A stretch of 64,000 nucleotides of DNA from the NCBI GenBank assembly GCA_023818695.1, contig JAMWCF010000001.1, positions 310,001 through 374,000 of the forward strand, given 5' to 3'. How positions within the stretch are numbered: position 1 is the stretch's first letter; each line of letters opens with the position of its first letter. This document shows, piece after piece, positions 25,094 to 32,773 of this stretch. The position numbers and the translations under genes are program-made. Source of the DNA: Candidatus Omnitrophota bacterium. Lineage in GTDB: Bacteria; Omnitrophota; Koll11; 1-14-0-20-64-10. A model generated the notes under the pieces. That model did not search any database. It was given only the letters and a program-made list of their open reading frames with translations, and had not been told where the DNA came from.

Positions 25094-26157
25094 GGATTCT
25101 CATCGTCAACCCATACGGAATAGGGGACGTTCTTTTTTCGCTTCCTCTTCTCTACACGCTCCGTCAGGCCTTCTCAAACGGCTTCATCTCGTTCCTGTGC
25201 AACCGGCGAACGCACGAGCTGGTTTCCCTGTGGAGTTTCCTGGATCACACGGACGTTTTTGAGAAGGACGAATTCCGGACGGCGTGGCGCCGATCCAAGA
25301 AAGAGGGGATCCGGCACCTCCGGCAGGTGATCGGTTCCATCCGTGAAAAACGATTCGACCTGGTGATCGACCTGTCGCTCAACTGGCAGGTCGGGCTGTG
25401 CGCGCGGCTGGCCGGCATCACAACCCGGGTCGGGTTCGACTACCGGGGAAGGGGCCGGTTCCTCACCCATCGCCTGCGGATCACCGGTTTCCATGACAAA
25501 CCGGTCTACGAGTATTACCTGGATCTCCTCTCCTTCCTGAACCTGGCCAAACCCCACGCAGTCCAGACCGACTTCCAACTGCCGGCGCCATATCTGGAGC
25601 AGGCCGATCTTTATCTGCAGCAGCAGGGGATCCGACAAGGAACCCGCTGCATCGGCATCGTGCCGGGCGGGGGGGTCAGCTGGGGGCCGAACGCTGTCTT
25701 CAAACAGTGGCCCCCGGATTTCTTCGCGCGGACCGCCGACGAGCTGGCCCGCCGGCATCAGGCCGGCATCATCCTTTTCGGCGACGCCCGGGAAGCGGAT
25801 CTTTGCCGCCGGATCGAACAGCGGATGGAAACGAAGCCGCTTGTGGTAGCTCCCGCCCCATCGCTGCCTCTCTTGGGAGGCCTCCTGCACCGCTGCGAGC
25901 TGGTGGTCGGCAACGACAGCGGGCCGATGCACATGGCCGTCTGCCTCGGGACAAAAACCGTCACCATCTTCGGCCCTGTGGACGGTTCCGTTTACGGACC
26001 GATGTCGCTCAAGCCGACTCACCGGCTCGCCGCCAAAGCGCTCGCCTGCAGGCCTTGCTACCAGCACTTTCGATTTCCGCCGTGCCCGTGGAATAACGCC
26101 TGCCTGCGGGAACTCGCCCCGGAAGAGATCCTTGCGGCCGCGGAAACGATTATGTAA
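25090..26157 (+). CDS. GT9 family (ADP-heptose:LPS heptosyltransferase-like), second copy
   Basis: This 355-aa GT9 enzyme has MRILIVNPYGIGDVLFSLPL at its N-terminus, where the G-x-G-D segment is the acceptor-side loop, followed by FDLVIDLSLNWQVGL, IGIVPGGGVSWGP, VGNDSGPMHMAVCLGTKTV and FGPVDGSVYGP. Four cysteines near the C-terminus (CRPCYQH, PCPWNNAC) recall the CLPC-like end of WaaF/RfaQ relatives. The ATG at 25090 overlaps the previous stop by ATGA. The region upstream in this frame belongs to the preceding gene. It is probably an inner-core heptosyltransferase, but order and specificity cannot be told. Confidence 0.88.
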   Translation: MRILIVNPYGIGDVLFSLPLLYTLRQAFSNGFISFLCNRRTHELVSLWSFLDHTDVFEKDEFRTAWRRSKKEGIRHLRQVIGSIREKRFDLVIDLSLNWQVGLCARLAGITTRVGFDYRGRGRFLTHRLRITGFHDKPVYEYYLDLLSFLNLAKPHAVQTDFQLPAPYLEQADLYLQQQGIRQGTRCIGIVPGGGVSWGPNAVFKQWPPDFFARTADELARRHQAGIILFGDAREADLCRRIEQRMETKPLVVAPAPSLPLLGGLLHRCELVVGNDSGPMHMAVCLGTKTVTIFGPVDGSVYGPMSLKPTHRLAAKALACRPCYQHFRFPPCPWNNACLRELAPEEILAAAETIM

Positions 26158-26170
26158 CATACTGTAGACA

Positions 26171-27739
26171 ATGAAGATGCGCCGTCTCTCCATAGACCCT
26201 TTCCTTCTCCTCATCGTCGGCTTCGCGACCGTTTTCCTCCTGGCCAACCTCGGTAACGGACGGCTCTGGCAGGATGAAGCGGAAACAGCCGTGCTGGGCA
26301 AAAATATCCTCCGGTTCGGCTATCCGAAAGCGTTCGACGGTGTCAACTGGGTGAACCCGGCCATGCCGGTCCGGGCGGGGGAGGCGTGGACCTATCATAC
26401 CTGGCTTTCCATGTACGCGGCCGCCGCCTCTTTCTTCCTTTTCGGAACGACAACCGAAGCGGCCCGTCTGCCGTTCGCGCTGATGGGAGTCGCATCGGTG
26501 TGGCTGATGTACCTTCTGGCCAAACGGGCCGGGCCGGACAAACAGTTCGTCCGCTGGAGCACTTTTTCGCTGGTACTGTGCGTCCCTTTTGTCCTGCACA
26601 TGCGGCAATGTCGCTATTACGCGCCGGCCGTCCTCTTCACTTTATGGACCCTTCTGGCTTACCTGCGTTTCCTCGAAGGGTGCCGCCAATCCCGCCTGGA
26701 ACTGTTTTGCGCGCTCACCCTCCTCTTTCATTCCAGCCACGGGGTTTTCATCCCTGTCATGGCAGCCCTGCTGATCCATTTCTTCCTGCACCGTCCCGCG
26801 GCGCAGCCCGCGAAAAAAATCATCCCTCTTCTGTCATGGCTGGCCGTCACGACGGTCCCCTGGATCTTTTATCTGGATTCAGCCCAGCACCACCGAGGCA
26901 CGATCGACTGGAGGGAGGTCAGCCGGCATCTGCAGTTTTACTTTCGGCAGATCAACAAATTCGTCTTCCCGGTGATCTTCTGGGGCGCCGCCGCCCTCCT
27001 GTGGCGAAAACGGTTCCGCGGCCTGTTCGGCGCCGCCGGCTCGGATTCCAGACGATTCTGGCAGCTGCAGGGGTGGCTGGCGGCGGCGGGACTGCTCTTT
27101 TTGATCTTCATGCCGGAGCAGAGACACTTCAGGTATCTGGTTTTCCTCCTTCCGACCTTCGTGCTCCTGCAATCGGCTCTGTGGCTTCGGGTCGTCCGCA
27201 GCAATGCCCTCATCGGCGTCCCGCTGGCGCTGCTCCTGCTGATGACCGACGCGCTCCATCATTCGGGGCTTTCCGTTCTCGCAGCGCAGATTCCGGCGGT
27301 CCGGCAACAGCTTTCATCGCCTGACACGCGGATCCGCTCCTTCCCGCTGGAATTGATCGGCGAGCTGACTCATCCCTACCGGGGACCGGTGGACGCGGTG
27401 GTTGAGCTCCTGCGGGCGAAAGGGAAGTCGGGGGAAACGGTCAAGACCCCCTACTCGGATCATCCGCTCATCTTCTACACGGAGCTGAAGGTGGAGCCGC
27501 TGCGCAGCACGGAGGATTTCATGAAGGAAACCTTCCCGGAATGGATCGTCCTGAAAAAGGACTGGATCCCGGAAAACTTCCGCCAGACCCCTTATTACAG
27601 AAAGCTCCAGGAGCGCTACGGTGAGCTTCTCCTTGACGCCCCTGACATTCCCTGGCAGAATCGACCTGACCCCGGTTACCACCGTTTCCGGACCGACAGG
27701 AACGTCCCCCGAATCACCGTTCTTCGGAGAAAGGATTAA
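26171..27739 (+). CDS. GT-C membrane glycosyltransferase (GT39/ArnT/PMT family)
   Basis: This 522-aa multi-pass protein has the classic first periplasmic loop NGRLWQDEAETAVLGKNIL, where the acidic pair is catalytic in PMT/ArnT enzymes, followed by HTWLSMYAAAASFFLFG and about 10 further helices. The C-terminal soluble part (from about 410) would be periplasmic. It takes a polyprenyl-phosphate-linked sugar as donor. The next gene encodes a GtrB-like synthase that makes such a donor, and the two abut with no gap, which argues for one functional pair. The start ATG at 26171 follows the previous stop by 13 bp with no clear ribosome site; the second Met (codon 3) is an alternative. Confidence 0.82.
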   Translation: MKMRRLSIDPFLLLIVGFATVFLLANLGNGRLWQDEAETAVLGKNILRFGYPKAFDGVNWVNPAMPVRAGEAWTYHTWLSMYAAAASFFLFGTTTEAARLPFALMGVASVWLMYLLAKRAGPDKQFVRWSTFSLVLCVPFVLHMRQCRYYAPAVLFTLWTLLAYLRFLEGCRQSRLELFCALTLLFHSSHGVFIPVMAALLIHFFLHRPAAQPAKKIIPLLSWLAVTTVPWIFYLDSAQHHRGTIDWREVSRHLQFYFRQINKFVFPVIFWGAAALLWRKRFRGLFGAAGSDSRRFWQLQGWLAAAGLLFLIFMPEQRHFRYLVFLLPTFVLLQSALWLRVVRSNALIGVPLALLLLMTDALHHSGLSVLAAQIPAVRQQLSSPDTRIRSFPLELIGELTHPYRGPVDAVVELLRAKGKSGETVKTPYSDHPLIFYTELKVEPLRSTEDFMKETFPEWIVLKKDWIPENFRQTPYYRKLQERYGELLLDAPDIPWQNRPDPGYHRFRTDRNVPRITVLRRKD

Positions 27740-28678
27740 ATGTTTTCGATTGTCATCCCGCTGTTCAACGAACAGGAGATCGTCCGGGAGCTGGTCGACA
27801 GGGTCCGAAGCGCCTGCGGCGGTCTGGGCATGCCTTACGAGATCATCGTCGTCAACGATGGCAGCACGGATGAAACCCTCCCGCGGCTTGTGGAGTTAAG
27901 CCGTTCCGTTCCTGAACTGCGCGTCATCCAATTGAGCCGCCGGTTCGGCCATATGCCGGCCTTGAGCGCGGGCTTGCGGGCGGCGAAGGGAGACGCCGTC
28001 ATTGTCATGGACGGGGACCTCCAGGATCCTCCGGAGCTGATCCCGCAGTTTTACGCCCAATGGCGCGCCGGATCAGAGATCGTCTACGGCCTGCGCACCA
28101 CCAGGCGAGAGCCGTTCCTGACTAGAAAGATGATCGCACTGTTCTACTGGCTCCTGGACAACCTTTCAGAAGTCCCGATCCCGAAACAGGTAGGCACCTT
28201 CTGCCTGCTGGACAGACGCATCGCCGACACCATCAACGCCATGCCGGAGCGGGAGCGGTATTTCGCGGGACTCCGGGCCTGGGCCGGCGGGACAACCTCC
28301 TTCGTGCGCTACGAGAGACAGCCCAGGGCCAGCGGCCCAAGCCGGGTCGGCATGGGAGGGATGTTCCGGCTGGCCCGGATCGCCCTGGTCTCCTTTTCCA
28401 AGGCCCCCCTGCGCTACGCGAGCCTCCTCTCCATCCTGTACGGTCTTGCCCTCTTCGTCATCGGCTCCTACGCTATCCTGACTCGGATCTTCACCGACCT
28501 AGCGATACCCGGATGGGCCACCACCACCGCCCTGCTGGGGATGACCGGCTTCATCCAGGGCATCCTGCTGGCGATCATCGCCGAATACATCGCCGTCATC
28601 TTCGATGAACTGAAAAAGCGCCCCCTGTTTCTGGTCCAACAGGAGTTCGCCAACGGCAAACCGGTCGGGCCCCGTTAG
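27740..28678 (+). CDS. polyprenyl-phosphate glycosyltransferase (GT2, GtrB/ArnC-like)
   Basis: This 312-aa GT2 enzyme begins MFSIVIPLFNEQEIVRELVD and has IIVVNDGSTDETLP, the DxD-type motif VIVMDGDLQDPPEL, and the family's VYGLRTTRREP, IPKQVGTFCLLDRR and RYERQPR-x-SG. Two C-terminal transmembrane helices (ILYGLALFVIGSYAIL and GFIQGILLAIIAEYIAVIF) match the GtrB/ArnC architecture. It would load a sugar onto undecaprenyl phosphate in the cytosol. It directly follows the GT-C gene and probably supplies its donor. The start codon abuts the previous stop. Confidence 0.9.
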   Translation: MFSIVIPLFNEQEIVRELVDRVRSACGGLGMPYEIIVVNDGSTDETLPRLVELSRSVPELRVIQLSRRFGHMPALSAGLRAAKGDAVIVMDGDLQDPPELIPQFYAQWRAGSEIVYGLRTTRREPFLTRKMIALFYWLLDNLSEVPIPKQVGTFCLLDRRIADTINAMPERERYFAGLRAWAGGTTSFVRYERQPRASGPSRVGMGGMFRLARIALVSFSKAPLRYASLLSILYGLALFVIGSYAILTRIFTDLAIPGWATTTALLGMTGFIQGILLAIIAEYIAVIFDELKKRPLFLVQQEFANGKPVGPR

Positions 28679-28684
28679 CTTCCC

Positions 28685-29521
28685 ATGAAAATCACGGCGG
28701 TCTTCTGCGTCTACAATGAGAAGGAGTACCTGGAATGGGCCGTCCGTTCCATCCTGCCGGCGGTGGAGCGGGTGATCATCCTGCTGGGGACAGCACCTTA
28801 CAACGCTTACAACCCGGACGCCAGGAACATGTCGCGGCCGGATGGAACGGAGACAATCGTGGACCGGCTGGCCGCGGCCGATCCGAAGATCACCGTCGTC
28901 AAGGGGATCTGGGAATCGGAGGTGGAACACCGAAACGCCGGGCTGAAACTCTGCCTGGAAGACGGGACCGATTACTACTGGCTGGTCGATGGAGACGAGT
29001 TTTACCGGGAGGACCACGTCCGAAACATCCGCCGGGGGATCGAACAGCACCCTGAAGCGGGGACCTTCATCATCAAGTGCCACATCTTCTGGCGCTCCTT
29101 CCGGTACCGGATCCCCGCCCAGGAAATGTCCTGGCGGCCCCGGCGGATCTTCAAGATGACCCGCTGGCGGACAATCCTCGGCATTCGGTTCCCGCACCGT
29201 TTGCGATTCACCGGGCAGAACGAGACCAACAGTATCGGCATGGTCTATGAATTCCCCCCGGAGGAAGCGGTTTTCTACCACTTCTCCTACGCCCGGTCGT
29301 CTGACGCGATGAAGGACAAGTTCAAGACGTTCAGCCATGCTCATGAAATCAAAGAGGACTGGGTCGCCAATGTCTGGGAAAAGTGGCCGACCGACAGGCA
29401 GATGCAGAATATCCACCCGGTGGATCCTCCGAAATTCCCGAGGGCCCTTTTGCGAGAACCGGACGACCTCCCGGCGATCTTAAAGGAACATCCGTACTAT
29501 GCCTTGGACATCATCCCATAG
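28685..29521 (+). CDS. GT2-like glycosyltransferase
   Basis: This 278-aa protein has a GT-A start (MKITAVFCVYNEKEYLEWAV) and an acidic site YYWLVDGDEFYREDHV that would bind the metal and nucleotide. Between them, where most GT2 enzymes have a D-x-S-x-D-x-T motif, it has an unusual loop (ILLGTAPYNAYNPDARNMS), so it is a divergent member. The C-terminus (FYHFSYARSSDAMKDKF, then HPVDPPKFPRAL) resembles a family of hypothetical transferases in O-antigen and methylotroph-type glycan clusters. The ATG lies 6 bp after the previous stop. Substrates are unknown. Confidence 0.7.
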   Translation: MKITAVFCVYNEKEYLEWAVRSILPAVERVIILLGTAPYNAYNPDARNMSRPDGTETIVDRLAAADPKITVVKGIWESEVEHRNAGLKLCLEDGTDYYWLVDGDEFYREDHVRNIRRGIEQHPEAGTFIIKCHIFWRSFRYRIPAQEMSWRPRRIFKMTRWRTILGIRFPHRLRFTGQNETNSIGMVYEFPPEEAVFYHFSYARSSDAMKDKFKTFSHAHEIKEDWVANVWEKWPTDRQMQNIHPVDPPKFPRALLREPDDLPAILKEHPYYALDIIP

Positions 29522-29530
29522 GGGCCGACG

Positions 29531-30643
29531 ATGAAAATCCTGGTAACGGGCGGCGCGGGGTTCATCGGATCCCATCTGGTGGACGCTCTTGTCCGCAGGG
29601 GGCACAAGGTGAGGGTGCTGGACAACCTGGAGGAACAGGTCCATCACGGGGAGAAACCGGATTATCTCCATCCCGGCGCGGAGTATCTGTGGGGAGATGT
29701 TCGGGACAGGCGTCTGCTTTCTAAAGCCCTCCGGGGGATCGAGATCCTTTTCCATGAGGCCGCGTGCGTCGGCGTGGGGCAATCAATGTATCAGATCGAC
29801 AAATACGTCGACAACAACACCCGCTCCGCCAGCATCCTCCTCGACATGATCGTCAACAAGAAACTCCCTATTCAAAAAATGGTCGTCGCCAGTTCCATGA
29901 GCATCTATGGGGAAGGGGCCTACCGCTGTGCCGACTGCGGACCGGTCTTTCCCTCCGTGAGACCGGAAGAACAGCTGCGGCGGCGTCAATGGGAGATGCT
30001 CTGCCCACGGTGCCGAAAACCGCTCGAACCCCAGCCGACCGCCGAGGAAAAACCTTTGGCTCCGACATCGGTCTACGCAATCACCAAAAGGGATCACGAG
30101 GAGCTGTTCCTGACGGTCGGGCGCGCCTACAGGATCCCCACGGTAGCCCTGCGGTATTTCAACGTGTACGGGCCGCGACAGAACCTCTCCAACCCGTACA
30201 CCGGCGTCTGCGCCATCTTCTCGGCCAGGATCAAGAACAACAACCCTCCACTTATTTTCGAGGACGGCCTCCAGTCCAGGGATTTCGTGCATGTCAGCGA
30301 CATCGTCCAGGCCAACCTCCTGGTGATGAAAAACCACCGGGCCGACGGCCAAGCGTTCAACGTCGGGACCGGACACTCCACCTCCATCCTGGAGATCGCC
30401 CGGACGCTCGGCCGGCTCTACGGCAACGACATCGATCCGGAGATACCGAAGAGATTCAGGGCGGGGGACATCCGACACTGCTATGCGGAGATCTCGAAAC
30501 TCCGCGCCATCGGGTTCCAGCCAACCGTCAAGTTGAAAGACGGGCTGCGGCAGCTGGTCCAGTGGGGCCAGCATGTCGCCGCCAAAGACGAGGTCCAAAA
30601 GGCGGCCTCGGAACTGGAGACGCGGGGATTGACGCGGGGATAG
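29531..30643 (+). CDS. nucleotide-sugar epimerase with zinc-ribbon insertion (dTDP-L-rhamnose 4-epimerase/WbiB-like)
   Basis: This 370-aa extended SDR has TGGAGFIGS (6-14), SSMSIYGEGAY and YAITKRDHEELF (Y-x3-K). Between these lies an insertion with two CxxC pairs, C133/C136 and C158/C161, able to bind zinc. This insertion, flanked by YGEG and a later T-x-Y-A, is what I recall from WbiB-type TDP-L-rhamnose 4-epimerases, which make TDP-6-deoxy-L-talose. The C-terminus has VSDIVQANLLVM and FNVGTGHSTSILEIA as expected. The assignment to rhamnose/talose is tentative; no rmlABCD genes are in the window. It is preceded by a 9-bp gap and GGGG-rich sequence. Confidence 0.75.
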   Translation: MKILVTGGAGFIGSHLVDALVRRGHKVRVLDNLEEQVHHGEKPDYLHPGAEYLWGDVRDRRLLSKALRGIEILFHEAACVGVGQSMYQIDKYVDNNTRSASILLDMIVNKKLPIQKMVVASSMSIYGEGAYRCADCGPVFPSVRPEEQLRRRQWEMLCPRCRKPLEPQPTAEEKPLAPTSVYAITKRDHEELFLTVGRAYRIPTVALRYFNVYGPRQNLSNPYTGVCAIFSARIKNNNPPLIFEDGLQSRDFVHVSDIVQANLLVMKNHRADGQAFNVGTGHSTSILEIARTLGRLYGNDIDPEIPKRFRAGDIRHCYAEISKLRAIGFQPTVKLKDGLRQLVQWGQHVAAKDEVQKAASELETRGLTRG

Positions 30644-30645
30644 GC

Positions 30646-31722
30646 ATGCAACCGATCTGCGACATCGTGATCCCGATTTGGAACCAGCCGGAGCTGACCG
30701 GTCGATGCCTCGAAAGCATCCTGGCCGCCACCCTGGAGCCGGTTCGCTTGATCCTCATCGACAACGGCAGCGAACCGCCGACCAGGGAGCTGCTGGACCG
30801 CTTCTGCGCCTCCTCACGGGTTCAGACAACGCTGATCCGCAATGACGTGAATCTGGGGTTTATCAAGGCGGTCAACCAGGGAATCCAGGCGGCGCAGGCC
30901 CCCTGGATCTGCCTTCTCAACAACGACACCGTCGTCACGCAGGGGTGGCTCACGGAGATGCTCAAAGCGGCCGACCGGATCCCGAACGTGGGGCTGATCA
31001 ACCCGACCAGCAACTCCCTGGGATTCCGGCCCGGAAAGATGCCGCTGGAAGAGTACGCGCAGAATCTGCGGCGGTTCTCCGGCCAAACAACGGAGCTGAC
31101 GGTGGCGCTCGGATTCTGCCTGCTGGCCAAAAAATCGGTTTTCGACCAGGTTGGCCTCCTGGATGAATCGTTCGGAATGGGTTACTTCGAAGACGACGAC
31201 CTGTCGCGCCGAGTCCGGCGGGCGGGATTCACGAACGTAAGGGCCTGCGGTTCTTACGTCTATCATGAAGAGAAGGGATCCTTCCGCCATCTCAAAGATT
31301 CCAACCGCTCTTTCGATGAGAACAGGCGCCTTTTCGAGAAAAAGTGGGGACGGCGGCTGCGGATCCTCTGGACCTACTACGGTCCGCAGCTGCCCGGGCC
31401 GTTCCCTGAAAAGACCGCGCTGCGCCTTCTCCAGGAAGGGCACTGGATCACCCTGATGGCTCCCGCCGGAGCGGTGCCTTCGGATCTGTCGTCGCATGCC
31501 CAGCTGATCTGGCGGCAAATCGACGGTTCCCGCTGGCGTCTCCACGCAACATGGCGGCTGCTGACAAAACGGAAAAAGCCGTTTCACATGGCCATCAGCT
31601 ATGACCCGGTATGGTCGGCTTGGGTTCAGCGGCTCAAACTCCTGCACCGAGCGGCCCTTCAGAAAAACCCTTCTGAGGAGGAGATCCTCCGGCAATGCAG
31701 GGAGCTGTCCCATGTCTCCTAA
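30646..31722 (+). CDS. glycosyltransferase family 2 (rhamnosyltransferase-like) with extra C-terminal domain
   Basis: This is a 358-aa protein starting at ATG 30646, 2 bp after the previous stop; sequence upstream in this frame is a shadow of the epimerase gene. Residues 1-235 are a GT2 of the rhamnosyltransferase/GGDEF-free type: CDIVIPIWNQPELTGRCLES, LILIDNGSEPPTRELL, WICLLNNDTVVTQGWL (NND metal site) and GYFEDDDLSRRVRRAGF. After about 240 comes an unexpected segment (RILWTYYGPQLPGPFPEK, ALRLLQEGHWITLMAPAG) that looks like the first strands of a GT-B fold, and then the chain ends. The neighbouring gene has the same arrangement. Confidence 0.83.
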   Translation: MQPICDIVIPIWNQPELTGRCLESILAATLEPVRLILIDNGSEPPTRELLDRFCASSRVQTTLIRNDVNLGFIKAVNQGIQAAQAPWICLLNNDTVVTQGWLTEMLKAADRIPNVGLINPTSNSLGFRPGKMPLEEYAQNLRRFSGQTTELTVALGFCLLAKKSVFDQVGLLDESFGMGYFEDDDLSRRVRRAGFTNVRACGSYVYHEEKGSFRHLKDSNRSFDENRRLFEKKWGRRLRILWTYYGPQLPGPFPEKTALRLLQEGHWITLMAPAGAVPSDLSSHAQLIWRQIDGSRWRLHATWRLLTKRKKPFHMAISYDPVWSAWVQRLKLLHRAALQKNPSEEEILRQCRELSHVS

Positions 31723-32773
31723 GATTGAATGCGACATCGTCCTGCTCACCTGGAATCGGGCCGATCTCCTGAAACCCTGCGTCGAGCGGATCCTGCGCTT
31801 CACGGACGTACCCAGCCGCCTCCTGCTCGTGGACAACGCCAGCACCGAGCCGGAGGCGGTGGAGTACCAGCAGCGGCTGAAGGGCAACGGGACGGTCCAG
31901 GTGGAGGTCATTAGACGCACTCACAACGACGGCTTTTCCAAAGGGATCAATGAGGGACTGCGCCGCGCCACGGCCCCTTGGGTCTGCCTGATGAACAACG
32001 ACGTTCTGGTCGCGCAGGGGTGGCTCTCCGAGATGATCCGGGTAGCGAAGGCCCATCCAGAGATCGGGCTTTTAAACCCGATGAGCAACGAATTCGGTGC
32101 CTGGCCCGGCCGCGGCGAAACCATCGACCAGGCGGGGGAACGGGTCAGGCCGCGCAGGGGAGAATGGACCGAGTTCTGGAACTGCGTGGGCTTCTGCGCG
32201 CTTATGCCCAGGCAGATCCTGGAAAAGGTGGGGATGCTGGATGAGGAGTTCGGCTTCATGTATTACGAGGATGCTGATTATTCACTGCGGGTCCGCCAGG
32301 CCGGGTACTGCTGCGGCATCGCGCTCGGAGCGTACGCCTACCACATCGGCAGCGCCACCATGAGCAGGAACCCGGACAAGGAGAGACTTTTCGAAGCCAA
32401 CAAGGAACTGTTCCGAAAAAAATGGGGGCTGCCCCGGTCCGAAAGGATCGCCTGGCTCATGCCGCAAGGGCACAACCATTTCGACGACTCTCTGAAGCAA
32501 AGGGAACAGATCCGTTTTCTGGCGAACCAGGATCACATCGTCTGGGTTTACTGCACCCCTTACAACAAATCGGCGGTGCCCCGGCACCTGAACGTTTTCT
32601 GCGAGGTCCTGCCGGCGCCGGTCTGCGTGCCGGTGGCCCTCTTGAAAATCCTGCTGAAGAAAAAAGGGTTCCAGCGGCTCATCCTCTCATCGGACAAACA
32701 ACCGAGCTCGTGGATGCACTGGGTCGGCCGGATCACAAAAACGCGTGTGGAAACCCCTCCATCCCATGTCTGA
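31712..32773 (+). CDS. glycosyltransferase family 2 (rhamnosyltransferase-like), tandem paralogue with extra C-terminal domain
   Basis: This 353-aa GT2 is a close relative of the preceding gene: CDIVLLTWNRADLLKPCVER, LLLVDNASTEPEAVEYQ, WVCLMNNDVLVAQGWLSEM, FMYYEDADYSLRVRQAGY and FRKKWGLPRSERI. A C-terminal extension (about 245-353) again resembles the opening of a GT-B domain (IAWLMPQGHNHFDDSL, REQIRFLANQDHIVWVY) without the nucleotide-binding second half. The ATG at 31712 lies 11 bp inside the previous gene. The two probably arose by tandem duplication and add successive sugars; specificity is unknown. Confidence 0.83.
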   Translation: MSPKIECDIVLLTWNRADLLKPCVERILRFTDVPSRLLLVDNASTEPEAVEYQQRLKGNGTVQVEVIRRTHNDGFSKGINEGLRRATAPWVCLMNNDVLVAQGWLSEMIRVAKAHPEIGLLNPMSNEFGAWPGRGETIDQAGERVRPRRGEWTEFWNCVGFCALMPRQILEKVGMLDEEFGFMYYEDADYSLRVRQAGYCCGIALGAYAYHIGSATMSRNPDKERLFEANKELFRKKWGLPRSERIAWLMPQGHNHFDDSLKQREQIRFLANQDHIVWVYCTPYNKSAVPRHLNVFCEVLPAPVCVPVALLKILLKKKGFQRLILSSDKQPSSWMHWVGRITKTRVETPPSHV

